A stretch of 64,000 nucleotides of DNA, taken from positions 1,674,001-1,738,000 of the forward strand of contig NZ_JBGKAD010000001.1 in the NCBI RefSeq assembly GCF_041361345.1, written 5' to 3'. The notes beneath the pieces are model-generated. The model had not been told where the DNA came from. It did not search any database and saw nothing but the letters and a program-made list of their open reading frames with translations. This DNA comes from Halobaculum sp. MBLA0147. GTDB lineage: Archaea; Halobacteriota; Halobacteria; Halobacteriales; Haloferacaceae. Of this stretch, positions 8,436-16,955 are shown one piece after another (the stretch's first letter is position 1; each line of letters starts with the position of its first letter). A program made the position numbers and the translations under genes.

Positions 8436-8645
8436 GGTACCGCCACCACACCGCTCCGCCACCGCATCCGCACCGCTCCACAACCGCCACCGCTCCGCCG
8501 CCGCACCGCTCCGCCACCGCACCGCTCCGCCGCCGCACCGCTCCGCCACCGCACCGCCACCACCGCACCGCTCCGCCGCCGCACCGCTCCGCCACCGCAC
8601 CGCCACCACACCGCTACCGCACCGCTCCGCCACCGCCCTGCACCG
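8436..8645. repeat. C-rich imperfect tandem repeat
   Basis: About 210 bases made of variants of CCGCACCGCTCCGCCA, with short units CACCGCTCCG and CCGCCACCGCA alternating. The plus strand is almost free of A-runs and has many more C than G, an extreme strand bias. It follows the terminator-like hairpins and precedes the stop of endonuclease V, so it would be transcribed as 3' untranslated RNA of that gene unless termination occurs first. Open frames through it have no protein-like sequence. It is not a CRISPR array: there are no unique spacers. Confidence 0.85.
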
Positions 8646-8655
8646 CACCGAAGGT

Positions 8656-9438
8656 CTACGTCGAGTCGTCGCCCTCCTCGTCGGCTGCCAACCGCTCGCG
8701 AACTGTGTCGGCGTGAGCGTCCGCCCGCCGCGTCGGCTCGGGGAGTTTGTACCTCTCGCACAGTCGCTCGACCAGCGTCGCACTCGTGGCGGCACTCACC
8801 CGGTGGCCCGGACTGACGTACAACGGGTTCACGATCGGCTCCGAGTCGTACTGCCGCGTCTGCACCGCGTACCCGAGTGTCGTCCCCGCGTCTGCCTCTA
8901 CTTCCTCGTCGGCCGTGATCGGCGTCCGCCACCCTTCGGGACGGCCGTCGGGCGACGCCGCCGGCGTCCCGCAGAGCAGACTCTTCGCCACGCCGACCGC
9001 CGGCGCGTCCACGAGCACCCCGACGTGTGTCGCCAGCCCCGCCTGCCGGTAGTGGATCCGACCGCTCCCGTCGAACAGGTACAGGTCCGGCTCCGTCTCC
9101 AGCGTCGCCAGCGCCTCCAGGATCGGTCCTCCCTCGCGGAACGCGAGCAGTCCCGGCACGTACGGGATCGACACCGGCGTCACCGCGTGCGTCCGCTCGA
9201 TCACCTCGCCGCCGCGCGAGACGACGACCGCCGAGATCGCCCGGTCGTCGCGGAACGCCTGGTCGACACCCGCGACGAGCGGCGCGTCCGCGCCACCACC
9301 CGGGCCGACGGCGTCGGCGTCGAACGCGAACGCGTCTTCGAACGTCGCCCACTCCGCGATGTCGCGCTGGAGTCGCTCCATCGTCTCCCGATCCGCGTCC
9401 GGATCCGGCAGGAACCGCGAGTGGACTGGCGCGACCAC
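8656..9438 (-). CDS. nfi: Endonuclease V (deoxyinosine 3' endonuclease)
   Basis: A 260-residue protein that cuts DNA near deaminated bases such as deoxyinosine, starting alternative excision repair. Family motifs are complete: VAGVDQAF with catalytic D59, the wedge segment YVPGLLAFREGGP (Y93, E102), D123 in LFDGSGRIHYRQAGLATHVG, and VGVAKSLLCG. The N-terminus has the usual haloarchaeal 30-residue lead, and the C-terminus a short acidic tail. The GTG start is three bases after the rhomboid stop, so the two form an operon. The transcript runs into the C-rich repeat and hairpins. Confidence 0.95.
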   Translation of the reverse strand: MVAPVHSRFLPDPDADRETMERLQRDIAEWATFEDAFAFDADAVGPGGGADAPLVAGVDQAFRDDRAISAVVVSRGGEVIERTHAVTPVSIPYVPGLLAFREGGPILEALATLETEPDLYLFDGSGRIHYRQAGLATHVGVLVDAPAVGVAKSLLCGTPAASPDGRPEGWRTPITADEEVEADAGTTLGYAVQTRQYDSEPIVNPLYVSPGHRVSAATSATLVERLCERYKLPEPTRRADAHADTVRERLAADEEGDDST

Positions 9439-9441
9439 GGG

Positions 9442-10380
9442 TCAGAACCGACCGCGTCCCGGTCCACCCGGGCCGCCGGGGCCGCCCGGTCCGCCGCCGA
9501 GCCGGAGCTCCTGTGGCGCACTCCGCTCACCCTTCACGCGGGTGCCGTACGCCAGCCCGACCGCGAGCCCCGCGAGGTGCGCGAGGTGCGCGACCTGACT
9601 CGCCCCGCCGAAACTGGAGAAGCCGGCGATCACCGAGAACCCCGCGAACCCGAACGTGAGCAGCCACAACGGCGCCGGGATCACGAAGTAGATGTACACC
9701 GTCAGCTTCGGCTGCAACACCGTGAGCAGCCCCATCACGGCCATGATCGCGCCGGAGGCGCCGACGACGCCCGTCACCGCACCCGGCGTGGTGAGCAGGG
9801 TCGTCCCGACCTGTGCCAGACCGGCGAAGACGCCCGCGATCAGGAACAGGGCGACGAACCGCTTGGTGCCGAGGCGCCGCTCGACCACCGGCCCGAAGAA
9901 GTACAGCGCGATACTGTTGAACGCGATGTGTGTGAACCCGCCGTGGGCGAAGACGGAGGTGACCCACGTCCAGACGTACTCCGGGTGGACCGTCGTCAGG
10001 ACGAACAACTCGTCTTCCAGGCCGGGCGCGACGCCCCGGAGCAGCAGTTGGATCGCGAACGTGATCCACATCACCCCGAGGAACGTGTAGGTGGCGTTCC
10101 CACGGAAGTACCCCAACAGTCCGCCGGTCTCCGTCGCGCCGCCGACGGAGGTCTTCACCGAGTCGACGAGCCCGCCGCCAGTGGCACCCGCCGACCGACC
10201 GCTCCGGACGGAGTCGTCGAACTCCGAGTCGAACACCCCCTCCGGGTCGTTCCACTCCTCGTTCAGTCCCGGACAGTCGTGGTTCTCCGGGAGTCTGTGT
10301 TCCGCACAGAACGTCTGTCCGCACCGGTGACACTGGTACGGCAAGTTCTCGTACTCGCCGCACTCGTCACACTCGGCCAT
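9442..10380 (-). CDS. Rhomboid intramembrane serine protease with N-terminal AN1-type zinc finger
   Basis: A 312-residue membrane protease. Residues 4-36 form an AN1-like zinc finger (C4, C7, C17, C20, C25, H28, H34, C36), then a linker, then six predicted helices. The rhomboid catalytic pair is visible: S209 in GASGAI and H268 in the last helix (HLAHLAGLAVG); the HIAFNSIALYFFG segment (about 151-163) carries the conserved His/Asn region. The tail is a Gly-Pro repeat (GGPGGPGGPGG). Rhomboids cut membrane-protein substrates inside the bilayer; the finger may recruit a partner. A TATA-like GATATAC lies about 29 bases upstream of the ATG. Confidence 0.93.
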   Translation of the reverse strand: MAECDECGEYENLPYQCHRCGQTFCAEHRLPENHDCPGLNEEWNDPEGVFDSEFDDSVRSGRSAGATGGGLVDSVKTSVGGATETGGLLGYFRGNATYTFLGVMWITFAIQLLLRGVAPGLEDELFVLTTVHPEYVWTWVTSVFAHGGFTHIAFNSIALYFFGPVVERRLGTKRFVALFLIAGVFAGLAQVGTTLLTTPGAVTGVVGASGAIMAVMGLLTVLQPKLTVYIYFVIPAPLWLLTFGFAGFSVIAGFSSFGGASQVAHLAHLAGLAVGLAYGTRVKGERSAPQELRLGGGPGGPGGPGGPGRGRF

Positions 10381-10543
10381 TGCACACGTCTTTGTCGCCC
10401 GCCGGTATATCGTTTCGGCTCGTCGACGCGGCGCGTCGGTGTCGGCCGCGACTCGCCGTCTCGACGCCGGACGAGCGGCGGCGTCTCACACGCCGTCGGA
10501 CGAACGGCGACGCCTCGACCGGCGTCGTACCGGACGCGACGCC

Positions 10544-10684
10544 TCACTCGCGAGGGTCGTCGGCGTCCGCGGCGTCGTCGACACCGTCGGCAGTGTCGGC
10601 GTCGCTCGGCGGCTCGAAGTTCGTCGGGACGACGGTCGGGTGGTCGAGACCGACGCGGGCGGCCTCTCGGTCGCTGGTTGCCAT
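10544..10684 (-). CDS. Small acidic hypothetical protein, 46 aa
   Basis: The frame from ATG 10684 encodes MATSDREAARVGLDHPTVVP followed by NFEPP and an acidic Asp-rich tail. The first half reads like a conserved short haloarchaeal protein, and the start is preceded by a purine-rich GGTGGTGAG. It could also be chance, since the tail is simple D/A repeats. The stretch up to the pyrophosphatase gene (10685-10978) contains no other convincing gene, only a 17-base direct repeat near 10801-10842. Confidence 0.45.
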   Translation of the reverse strand: MATSDREAARVGLDHPTVVPTNFEPPSDADTADGVDDAADADDPRE

Positions 10685-10978
10685 CTCACCACCACGTACG
10701 CCGTCACTCCTCAAGAGATTACCCATAGGCATAACGAATCTCTCGGCGGGTGCGGATGCCTCCCACGAATGCGACGGGAGTGGTCGGTGTCGGCGGGCGG
10801 GAGTCGAGGTGGTGTCGCCGAGTGAGAGTCGAGGTGGTGTCGACGGGACCAGACTAGTGGGAACGGAGCCAGAGACGACGAGCCGACGGCTCCGCGGTGT
10901 GGTGTCGAGAACGTCGCGAGTCGCGCGATCACGGGGTGAACCGATCACCCGCGAGCGCCGGCGATCACGCGGCGCGCG

Positions 10979-11512
10979 TCACCCGAAGTGTTCCTCGTAC
11001 AGCTCCTGGGCGTGTTCGATGGCGTCGAGGGCGGCCTCGCGGTCCTCGAACCCCTGCGTCTCGACCTCTTTGCCCTCTTCGAGGTTCTTGTAGGTCTCGA
11101 AGAACTCCTCGATCTCGTCGAGTTCCTGCTGTGGCACGTCGTCCAAGTCCTCGATGTGATCGTAACGCGGGTCTTCCGAGGGGACGGCGATCACCTTGTC
11201 GTCCTGTTCGCCGTCGTCGTCCATCTTCATCAGGGCGACCGGGCGCGCCTCGATCACGCAACCGGGGAACGTCTGGTCTTCGACGAGCACGAGCACGTCG
11301 AAGGGGTCCTCGTCGTCGTAGTACGACTGTGGGATGAACCCGTAGTCCGAGGGGTAGTGGACGTTCGAGTGGAGCACCCGGTCCAAGACGACGCCGGGCA
11401 CGTCCTTGTCGTACTCGTACTTGTTGCGCTCGCCCTTGAGACACTCTACGACGGCGTAGATCTCCTCGGGCGCGTCCGGTCCCGTCTCGAGATCCTCCCA
11501 GAGGTTCGTCAT
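10979..11512 (-). CDS. ppa: Inorganic pyrophosphatase (family I)
   Basis: A 177-residue soluble enzyme that hydrolyses pyrophosphate to phosphate and pulls biosynthetic reactions forward. Family I residues are in place: VECLKGERNKYEYD near the N-terminus (E23, K26, E28, Y32, Y34) and the metal-binding D67-E-D69-P-F-D72 (YYDDEDPFDVLVL), then the second D/K block in DDKVIAVPSEDPRY. The ATG at 11512 fits the usual family length; a longer frame upstream is Arg/Ser-rich and not protein-like. A TATA-like GGTTTTC lies about 24 bases upstream. Confidence 0.96.
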   Translation of the reverse strand: MTNLWEDLETGPDAPEEIYAVVECLKGERNKYEYDKDVPGVVLDRVLHSNVHYPSDYGFIPQSYYDDEDPFDVLVLVEDQTFPGCVIEARPVALMKMDDDGEQDDKVIAVPSEDPRYDHIEDLDDVPQQELDEIEEFFETYKNLEEGKEVETQGFEDREAALDAIEHAQELYEEHFG

Positions 11513-11685
11513 GCCCGTGTTGCTTCCGCGAAAACCGGCAAGTGTCTTTCGGGACGCGCCGACGTTCTCACCGGGCGGGCAACGACGGGACCGCGCACCC
11601 GAGGCCGACCCGGCCACCCTCCCCACGACGACACGAGCGCCCCGACTCGACAAACCCTTTCACCGGAGCCGCCGAACGGTCGCGT

Positions 11686-12630
11686 ATGGAGAGTGTCAAC
11701 CGGATGGCGGTCGAACTCGTCGACGAGGCGCTGGACTTCGCCGACGAGTTGGGCGTCACGCCGTACGAACTCGACTCTGGGGCGACCGTCCTCGACTTCG
11801 GCGTGGACGCCCGCGGTGGACTGGAGGCAGGACTGCTGCTCGCGGAGATCCAGACGGCCGGGCTAGCGACGATCCAGACTCGGATGGACGACGTGTGCGG
11901 TGGCACGCGCCCACACGTCGAACTCGCGACCGACCACCCGGCCGTTGCGACGCTGTGTTCACAGAAGGCCGGCTGGGAGGTGGCCGTCGACGGCTTCGAG
12001 GGGCTCGGCTCCGGCCCGGCACGCGCGCTGGTCGGCGAGGAGGCGGAGTTCGCCGCCGTCGACTACTTCGACGAGTTCGACCTGACCGTGTTGAGCGTCG
12101 AGAGCGCCGAGTTGCCGGGCGACGCCGTCGCGGAACACGTCGCGGAGACGGCGAACGTCAACACGGAGGCGGTGTTCCTCCCGACGTGTGCCACCGGCTC
12201 CGTCGCCGGGAGCGTGACCACCGCGGCACGCGCCGCGGAACTGGCGGTGTTCCGCCTGTTCGAGTTGGGGTACGAGCCGCGGTCGATCCGGTCGGTCGCC
12301 GGCTCCGCGCCGGTCGCGCCGGTCTCGTACGACGAGGACGAGGCGATGGGCCGGACCAACGACGCCCTGGCGTACGGCGGCGAGGTCCACCTCACCGTCG
12401 ACCAGGACGACCCCGAGCTGTTCGAACAGGTGCCCAGCGTCGCCGCCGCGGAGTACGGGACGCCGTTCGTCGAGATCTTCGCGGACGCGGACTACGACTT
12501 CTACGACGTGGACGAGGCGGTGTTCGCGCCGGCACAGGTCACCGTCGACGTGATCGACGGCCCGACGTACGTGCTCGGCGAGACCCACGAGGAGCTGCTC
12601 GCGGAGTCGTGGGACCTCCCGGAGGCGTGA
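11686..12630 (+). CDS. mch: Methenyltetrahydromethanopterin cyclohydrolase
   Basis: A 314-residue enzyme interconverting 5,10-methenyl- and 5-formyl-tetrahydromethanopterin. In methanogens this is a step of methanogenesis; haloarchaea use it in folate-like one-carbon metabolism. The sequence starts MESVNRMAVELVDEAL and contains the typical GGLEAGLLLAEIQTAGLATI, the GSGPARAL loop, SAPVAPVS and YGGEVHLTV. Length equals the family. It starts a plus-strand group with the next two genes; six bases separate it from the following GTG. Confidence 0.95.
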   Translation: MESVNRMAVELVDEALDFADELGVTPYELDSGATVLDFGVDARGGLEAGLLLAEIQTAGLATIQTRMDDVCGGTRPHVELATDHPAVATLCSQKAGWEVAVDGFEGLGSGPARALVGEEAEFAAVDYFDEFDLTVLSVESAELPGDAVAEHVAETANVNTEAVFLPTCATGSVAGSVTTAARAAELAVFRLFELGYEPRSIRSVAGSAPVAPVSYDEDEAMGRTNDALAYGGEVHLTVDQDDPELFEQVPSVAAAEYGTPFVEIFADADYDFYDVDEAVFAPAQVTVDVIDGPTYVLGETHEELLAESWDLPEA

Positions 12631-12636
12631 GCCGTC

Positions 12637-13353
12637 GTGCGGGTGAAACACGTCCCGTCGCTCGTCGGGACCCCGGTCGCGGTGCGGGCGGGGACGCGGA
12701 CCGAGTCGGGTGACGACGCCGTCGCAGGCGGGGACGGCGAGACGCCAGCCGCCGGTGACGACGGCGTCGGGGACGGAGACCGAGAGACGGCCGCCGACGG
12801 CACACTCGCGAGTGCCGCGCCGGACGCGACCGCCGACTACGTGGCGGACGTGCAGGCGGCCGTCCCGCTCGTCCCCGGCACGGAGGACGACTGCTGTGCC
12901 CGACTCCAGCGCCGGCTCGGGTACGAGTCGCGGGACGTGTCCCGCACGTGGCTCACCTTCCTGCGGGGGATCGACCTCGCGGTCGAGACCGACGAGGGGT
13001 TCCGGCGGACGCGGGAGTCGGCCGACGCCGCCGGACTGCGGGAGCGCCTGTTCGGGGGCGTACTCGGGGCGACGGAACTCGGCACGGCGCTCGCCGCGGC
13101 GGACGAGTCGTTCGGCGTCGCCGACGGCTTCGCCGCCGTGGAGCCGCTGGTCCCCCGCTGGGAGCGTACCCGGACGGACGACTGGGAGACGGTGTGGCGC
13201 GAGCGCGTCACCAGACTGTTCGACTGGTTCGTCGCGCTCGAGCTGGCCGAGCGAGTCGGAGGCGAGGGGGTCGAAGGCGAGGGGACCGCGGGCTACCGCG
13301 GGACAGCCGCGCTCGACGAAGTGCTCGCGACAGCCGACGCCACGGAGGAGTGA
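12637..13353 (+). CDS. Uncharacterised haloarchaeal protein, 238 aa
   Basis: The N-terminal 65 residues are low-complexity (G, D, T, A), after a conserved-looking start VRVKHVPSLVGTPVAVRAGT. Residues about 67-225 look like a folded helical domain with two cysteines (DDCCARLQRRLGYESRDVS) and several Trp residues (TWLTFLRG, DDWETVWRERV). No catalytic motif is recognised. The GTG start lies six bases after mch and the stop overlaps the HAD gene by GTGA, so it is translated from the same mRNA as mch. Confidence 0.7.
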   Translation: MRVKHVPSLVGTPVAVRAGTRTESGDDAVAGGDGETPAAGDDGVGDGDRETAADGTLASAAPDATADYVADVQAAVPLVPGTEDDCCARLQRRLGYESRDVSRTWLTFLRGIDLAVETDEGFRRTRESADAAGLRERLFGGVLGATELGTALAAADESFGVADGFAAVEPLVPRWERTRTDDWETVWRERVTRLFDWFVALELAERVGGEGVEGEGTAGYRGTAALDEVLATADATEE

Positions 13354-14159
13354 GCGTGGCACCGCCGAACGACGCCACGTCGGCGTCTGGTGACGCGGGG
13401 GCGCCGCCGAACGACGACCCGACACCGCGTGACGAGTCCCGAGTCAGACGGGTCGATCCGACGGAGGAGGATCTCGTCGCGGCGGTGCTCGACTGGGCGG
13501 ACGCGGGAGACGACCACGAGGCGACGACCGAGTCCGGCGAGGGTGACGGGAGTGACTCGTCGACGGCGTCCGTCGCGGCGGTGACGCTCGACCTCGACGG
13601 GACACTCGTCGACTACCGGCGGTCGCCGGGCGCGGTGCTGGACCGGGCGTTCGAGCGGGTCGGCGTCGCGCCGCTGTTCCCCGTCGACGCGTACTACGAC
13701 CGCTTCGCCGAGTTCGCGGACCGGACCGACTCGATGGCCGAACTCCGGCGGGCGTGTTTCGCGGCACTCGCCGCGGACCGCGGCCACGACCCGGCGCTGG
13801 GTCGGGAGGTGGCGGCGGCGTTCGCCGACGAGCGTGACCACGGGAACGTCGCGTGGTGTCCCGGCGCACGGGAACTGGTCGACACGCTCGCCGAGCGAGG
13901 GGTGCCCACGGCGGTCGTGACGAACGGCCCGCCGGACGCACAACGAGAGAAACTGTCGGCGGTCGGCATCGACGAGCGGATCGCGACGGTCGTGTTCGCG
14001 AGCCACGACTGTCCGGCGAAACCGAGTCCGGAGCCCGTCGAGCGAGCGCTGGCGGCCCTGGACTGTGACCCGACGCGGGCGGTCCACGTCGGCGACGCCG
14101 AGACCGACACGGCGAGTGCGCTCGCGGCCGGTGCGCGTGCGGTTCGCGTCGAGCGGTGA
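13350..14159 (+). CDS. HAD-superfamily hydrolase
   Basis: A 269-residue protein with all four HAD motifs: I, DLDGTLVD (nucleophile and acid Asp); II, VVTNG; III, a Lys in CPAKPSPEPV; IV, HVGDAETD. A helical cap lies between motifs I and II, so subfamily I phosphatases are the nearest type. The first 75 residues are acidic and low-complexity. The substrate cannot be read from the sequence. The GTG at 13350 overlaps the previous stop (GTGA); GTG 13356 is an alternative. Third gene of the mch group. Confidence 0.88.
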   Translation: MSVAPPNDATSASGDAGAPPNDDPTPRDESRVRRVDPTEEDLVAAVLDWADAGDDHEATTESGEGDGSDSSTASVAAVTLDLDGTLVDYRRSPGAVLDRAFERVGVAPLFPVDAYYDRFAEFADRTDSMAELRRACFAALAADRGHDPALGREVAAAFADERDHGNVAWCPGARELVDTLAERGVPTAVVTNGPPDAQREKLSAVGIDERIATVVFASHDCPAKPSPEPVERALAALDCDPTRAVHVGDAETDTASALAAGARAVRVER

Positions 14160-14222
14160 CTGCGGTCTGCGTCGAGCGGTAGCCACGGGGCGGACGCGGC
14201 GGTTACAGAGGAGAGCGACCGA

Positions 14223-15854
14223 TCACTCCGGCGGGTCGGTGCGCTCGACGCCGGTGACGGTCCCGACCCCCTTCGACTGGCCCTCGCGGAAGACGAACCG
14301 CTGGCCCTCCTCGACGAGGTACGGGTGGAACTTGAACTCGACAGTCGCGTTCCCGTTGTCGCCCGGGAGGAGCTGACCACCCTCGGGGTGGAACACGACC
14401 GCCTCGCTCACCGTCTCCAGGTGGACGACCGGCTCGTAGCCGTCGCGGATGCTCGTCGGGTGGTTCAACACGACCACCTCCGCCTCGAACTCGCGGACCG
14501 GCGTCGGGTCGGCGTCCCGTGGGACCAGCGCCATCCCGCGGTGGATGTCGGCCTCGTCGACCCCCTTCAGGGCGATGCCGACGATCCGACCCGCCTTCGC
14601 CTCGTCGACCCGGTGGTAGTGCATCTCGATGGACCGCACCTCCACCGGCTCGAAGGAGCCGTCCGGCAACGGCCCGAGCAAGAGTTCGTCCCCCGTCTCC
14701 ACCGTCCCGGAGCGGATCGTCCCCGAGGCGACCGCGCCGACACCCTTCACGTCGTACGTCCGGTCGACGTACATCCGGAACCGACCGTCCGTGTCGTCGG
14801 ATCGCTTGGGCAACGCCTCGAACAGCTGGTCGAGTTCGCCGAGCCCGCGCTCGGAGACCGCAGAGGTCCGCAGGATCGGCACGACGCCGTCGCCGATCTC
14901 CTCGACGGCCGTGGCGACACCGTGGCGGTCCACCCGCAGCGGTGTCTTCCCCACGTCGCGCAACATCCCCTCGACCTCGCGCTCGACGGCCTCGACCCGC
15001 TCGCCGTCGACCACGTCCACCTTCGTGATCGCGACGACGGTCGGGAGGTCCGTCGCCAGTAGGATCCCGAGGTGTTCGCGGGTGGTCTTCGTCGGCCCGT
15101 CGTCGGCCGCGACCGTCAACAGCCCGTAGTCGAGCTTCTGGCCGACGAGTCCGCGGATCGTCGTCCGCAGCCACGGCTCGTGGCCCACGGTGTCGACGAA
15201 CGAGACGAGCCGGTCCGCCTCCCGGACCACCCGCGCCCGGTCGGACTTGCGGTGTGGGTTGTCCATCCGGATCGGCCCGTCGTCGTCGAAGCCGTAGACG
15301 CCGTACGAGAGGTCCGCCGACAGCCCCCGCTCCATCTCGTGGGGTTGCACGTCGAGGAACGACCGGGTGCCACCCTCGCCGTCGTCGGCCTGCCCCGTCA
15401 CCAGCGAGCCGACGAGCGTCGACTTCCCGTGGTCGACGTGGCCGGCGGTGCCGACGACGATGTGTTCGTCGTCCGTGTCGAGCATCGCCCCCTCGCGGAT
15501 CTCGACGAGCCCGACGAGCCCCTCCTCGTCGGCGGATCCGTCGCCGCCGCTCCACGTCTCGACGTCTTCGATGTGTGCGTCCGCCTCCTCGGCGAGCAGC
15601 GAGAGCACGTCCATCGTCTCGGAGAACTCGTCGGGGGCGATCCCGGCGATCCCACCCTCGTCGGTGACGCCGACGACGTACAGCGCCTCCCCGTCGCCGG
15701 ACAACACCCGGTGGCGGAGTTGCGCCACGAGACTCTCCATCCGGCCCTCGCCCAGGTGGACGTCCCGCGTGAGCTTCGTCTTGAACTCGACGTTGCCACC
15801 CTCCTCCTCGCCGCGCTGGATGGCCCGCTGCAGCGGGGCCCGGTCCGCGGACAT
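14223..15854 (-). CDS. GTPBP1/2-type translational GTPase (EF-1A/SelB-like)
   Basis: A 543-residue protein. An N-terminal domain of about 125 residues (GGNVEFKTKLT...) precedes a translation-factor G domain: G1 GTAGHVDHGKS, G3 DTVGHEPW, G4 TKVD, then beta-barrel domains II and III (YDVKGVGAVASGTIRSGTV, RVDEAKAGRIVGIALKGV). This is the layout of the GTPBP1 family, which is related to EF-1A and, in eukaryotes, linked to ribosome rescue and mRNA turnover. ATG 15854 is chosen because MSADRAPLQRAIQRGEEEGG resembles the family start; ATG 15881 would add nine residues. Confidence 0.88.
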   Translation of the reverse strand: MSADRAPLQRAIQRGEEEGGNVEFKTKLTRDVHLGEGRMESLVAQLRHRVLSGDGEALYVVGVTDEGGIAGIAPDEFSETMDVLSLLAEEADAHIEDVETWSGGDGSADEEGLVGLVEIREGAMLDTDDEHIVVGTAGHVDHGKSTLVGSLVTGQADDGEGGTRSFLDVQPHEMERGLSADLSYGVYGFDDDGPIRMDNPHRKSDRARVVREADRLVSFVDTVGHEPWLRTTIRGLVGQKLDYGLLTVAADDGPTKTTREHLGILLATDLPTVVAITKVDVVDGERVEAVEREVEGMLRDVGKTPLRVDRHGVATAVEEIGDGVVPILRTSAVSERGLGELDQLFEALPKRSDDTDGRFRMYVDRTYDVKGVGAVASGTIRSGTVETGDELLLGPLPDGSFEPVEVRSIEMHYHRVDEAKAGRIVGIALKGVDEADIHRGMALVPRDADPTPVREFEAEVVVLNHPTSIRDGYEPVVHLETVSEAVVFHPEGGQLLPGDNGNATVEFKFHPYLVEEGQRFVFREGQSKGVGTVTGVERTDPPE

Positions 15855-16035
15855 GTGTCTCCGTGGGTCACGGGCAGACATGAGTCTTTTCACGGTCTAC
15901 ACCCCGTCCACACACCCGATCTCTCCGGAGTGGTGGGGAGTGGTCTGGAGTCCGGGGGCGTGGGTCGTCGGGTGTCACCCCTCGGCCGAACGTCACACCG
16001 GGAGGGTCACCTGGGGAACGTGGCGACGGGGACGA

Positions 16036-16674
16036 CTACTCCGTCTTCAGCGTCTCGTAGGCCTCGTTGACCCGTTTGAACGCCTCCTCGTCGCCACCGC
16101 TGTCCGGGTGGACCTCCTTCACCCGTTCGCGGTACGCCTCCTTGATCCGTTCCTGCGAGGCGCCCCGTTCCACGTCGAGGGCGTCGTACGCCTCCGCCGG
16201 TGGCATCCCCTGCGAGCCGATCGTCCCGGGACCGCGACCACCCGGTCCACCGCCGCGTCGCCCCGCCGCACCGCCGGGACCGCGACTCTGGCCCGGTCCC
16301 CGACCGCGACCACGACCGCCGACGCGACCCTCTCCCGCGACGCCGGCGCCCTCGGCACGACGGCGGCGGGCCTCGCGGGCCGCACGGCGGGCCTCCTCCG
16401 CGAACCGCGACTCTCCACCCGTCGCCCCCTCGGCGGCGCTCTTGCGGGCCGCGGCCGCGCGCCGCCGCTCCGCCGCCGCCGGGTCCGCCCGTCGGCCACG
16501 GAACCGCTCCTCGAGGTCCCCCGAGACCTGGTACCAGAGGAAGTACGCGGCGATACCGAACGGGACCGCGACGAACAGCAGGAACCACGAGTACGTCAGG
16601 GCCAAGACGCTCATCGTGACGAACGTCCCGGCGAACACGGCGGCGATCCCCAAGACGAGCGTGTCTCGGTCCAC
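16036..16674 (-). CDS. Membrane protein with C-terminal J domain
   Basis: A 212-residue protein with two N-terminal membrane helices, a highly basic and Gly/Ala-rich linker, and a C-terminal J domain of about 60 residues (AYDALDVERGASQERIKEAY, then VHPDSGGDEEAFKRVNEAYE). The HPD motif is intact, so it can probably stimulate DnaK ATPase near the membrane. A GTG at 16692 would add six residues, but the TATA-like GATTTAG (about 16700-16706) fits a leaderless start at GTG 16674. It lies divergent from the small zinc-finger gene. Confidence 0.85.
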   Translation of the reverse strand: MDRDTLVLGIAAVFAGTFVTMSVLALTYSWFLLFVAVPFGIAAYFLWYQVSGDLEERFRGRRADPAAAERRRAAAARKSAAEGATGGESRFAEEARRAAREARRRRAEGAGVAGEGRVGGRGRGRGPGQSRGPGGAAGRRGGGPGGRGPGTIGSQGMPPAEAYDALDVERGASQERIKEAYRERVKEVHPDSGGDEEAFKRVNEAYETLKTE

Positions 16675-16769
16675 ACCCCGTGTGGGGCCCACACCCGCCT
16701 AAATCCGTCGTACCGGGCGACCCGCGGACGGCCGGCACGCTGAAGCGGCGTGCGTCCGAACGCGTGGGT

Positions 16770-16928
16770 ATGAGTGTCGCGGGACTCTGTCAAGAGTGCG
16801 AGGCGGCCACCGCCCGGTACGCCTGCGACGCCTGCGGCTCGGCGGTGTGTCCAGATCACTACGACGACCGGACGGGGCTGTGTCGCACCTGTGCCGGCGG
16901 CGGGGACTCGCCCCAGTTCCGGGCGTGA
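16770..16928 (+). CDS. Small zinc-finger protein, 52 aa
   Basis: A tiny protein dominated by metal ligands: C7xxC10, C19xxC22, C27xxH30 and C38xxC41 (CQEC, CDAC, CPDH, CRTC). The spacing allows two interleaved zinc sites as in AN1 or B-box fingers, which suggests a binding or adaptor role rather than DNA binding. Such small CPxCG-type zinc proteins are frequent in haloarchaea. The frame ends 27 bases before the stop of the convergent pyrF. Confidence 0.75.
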   Translation: MSVAGLCQECEAATARYACDACGSAVCPDHYDDRTGLCRTCAGGGDSPQFRA

Positions 16929-16955
16929 ATAACCGCCGGGTCGGTCGAGCGGTGA

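Noticed and set aside
8297-9352. Long Arg/Gly/Ser-rich minus-strand frame through the C-rich repeat
   Set aside because: It is the translation of a tandem repeat and of the endonuclease V gene in the wrong frame; no folded-protein features.
12837-13211. Ser/Thr-rich minus-strand frame opposite the gene after mch
   Set aside because: Antisense shadow; neighbours are tightly coupled plus-strand genes.
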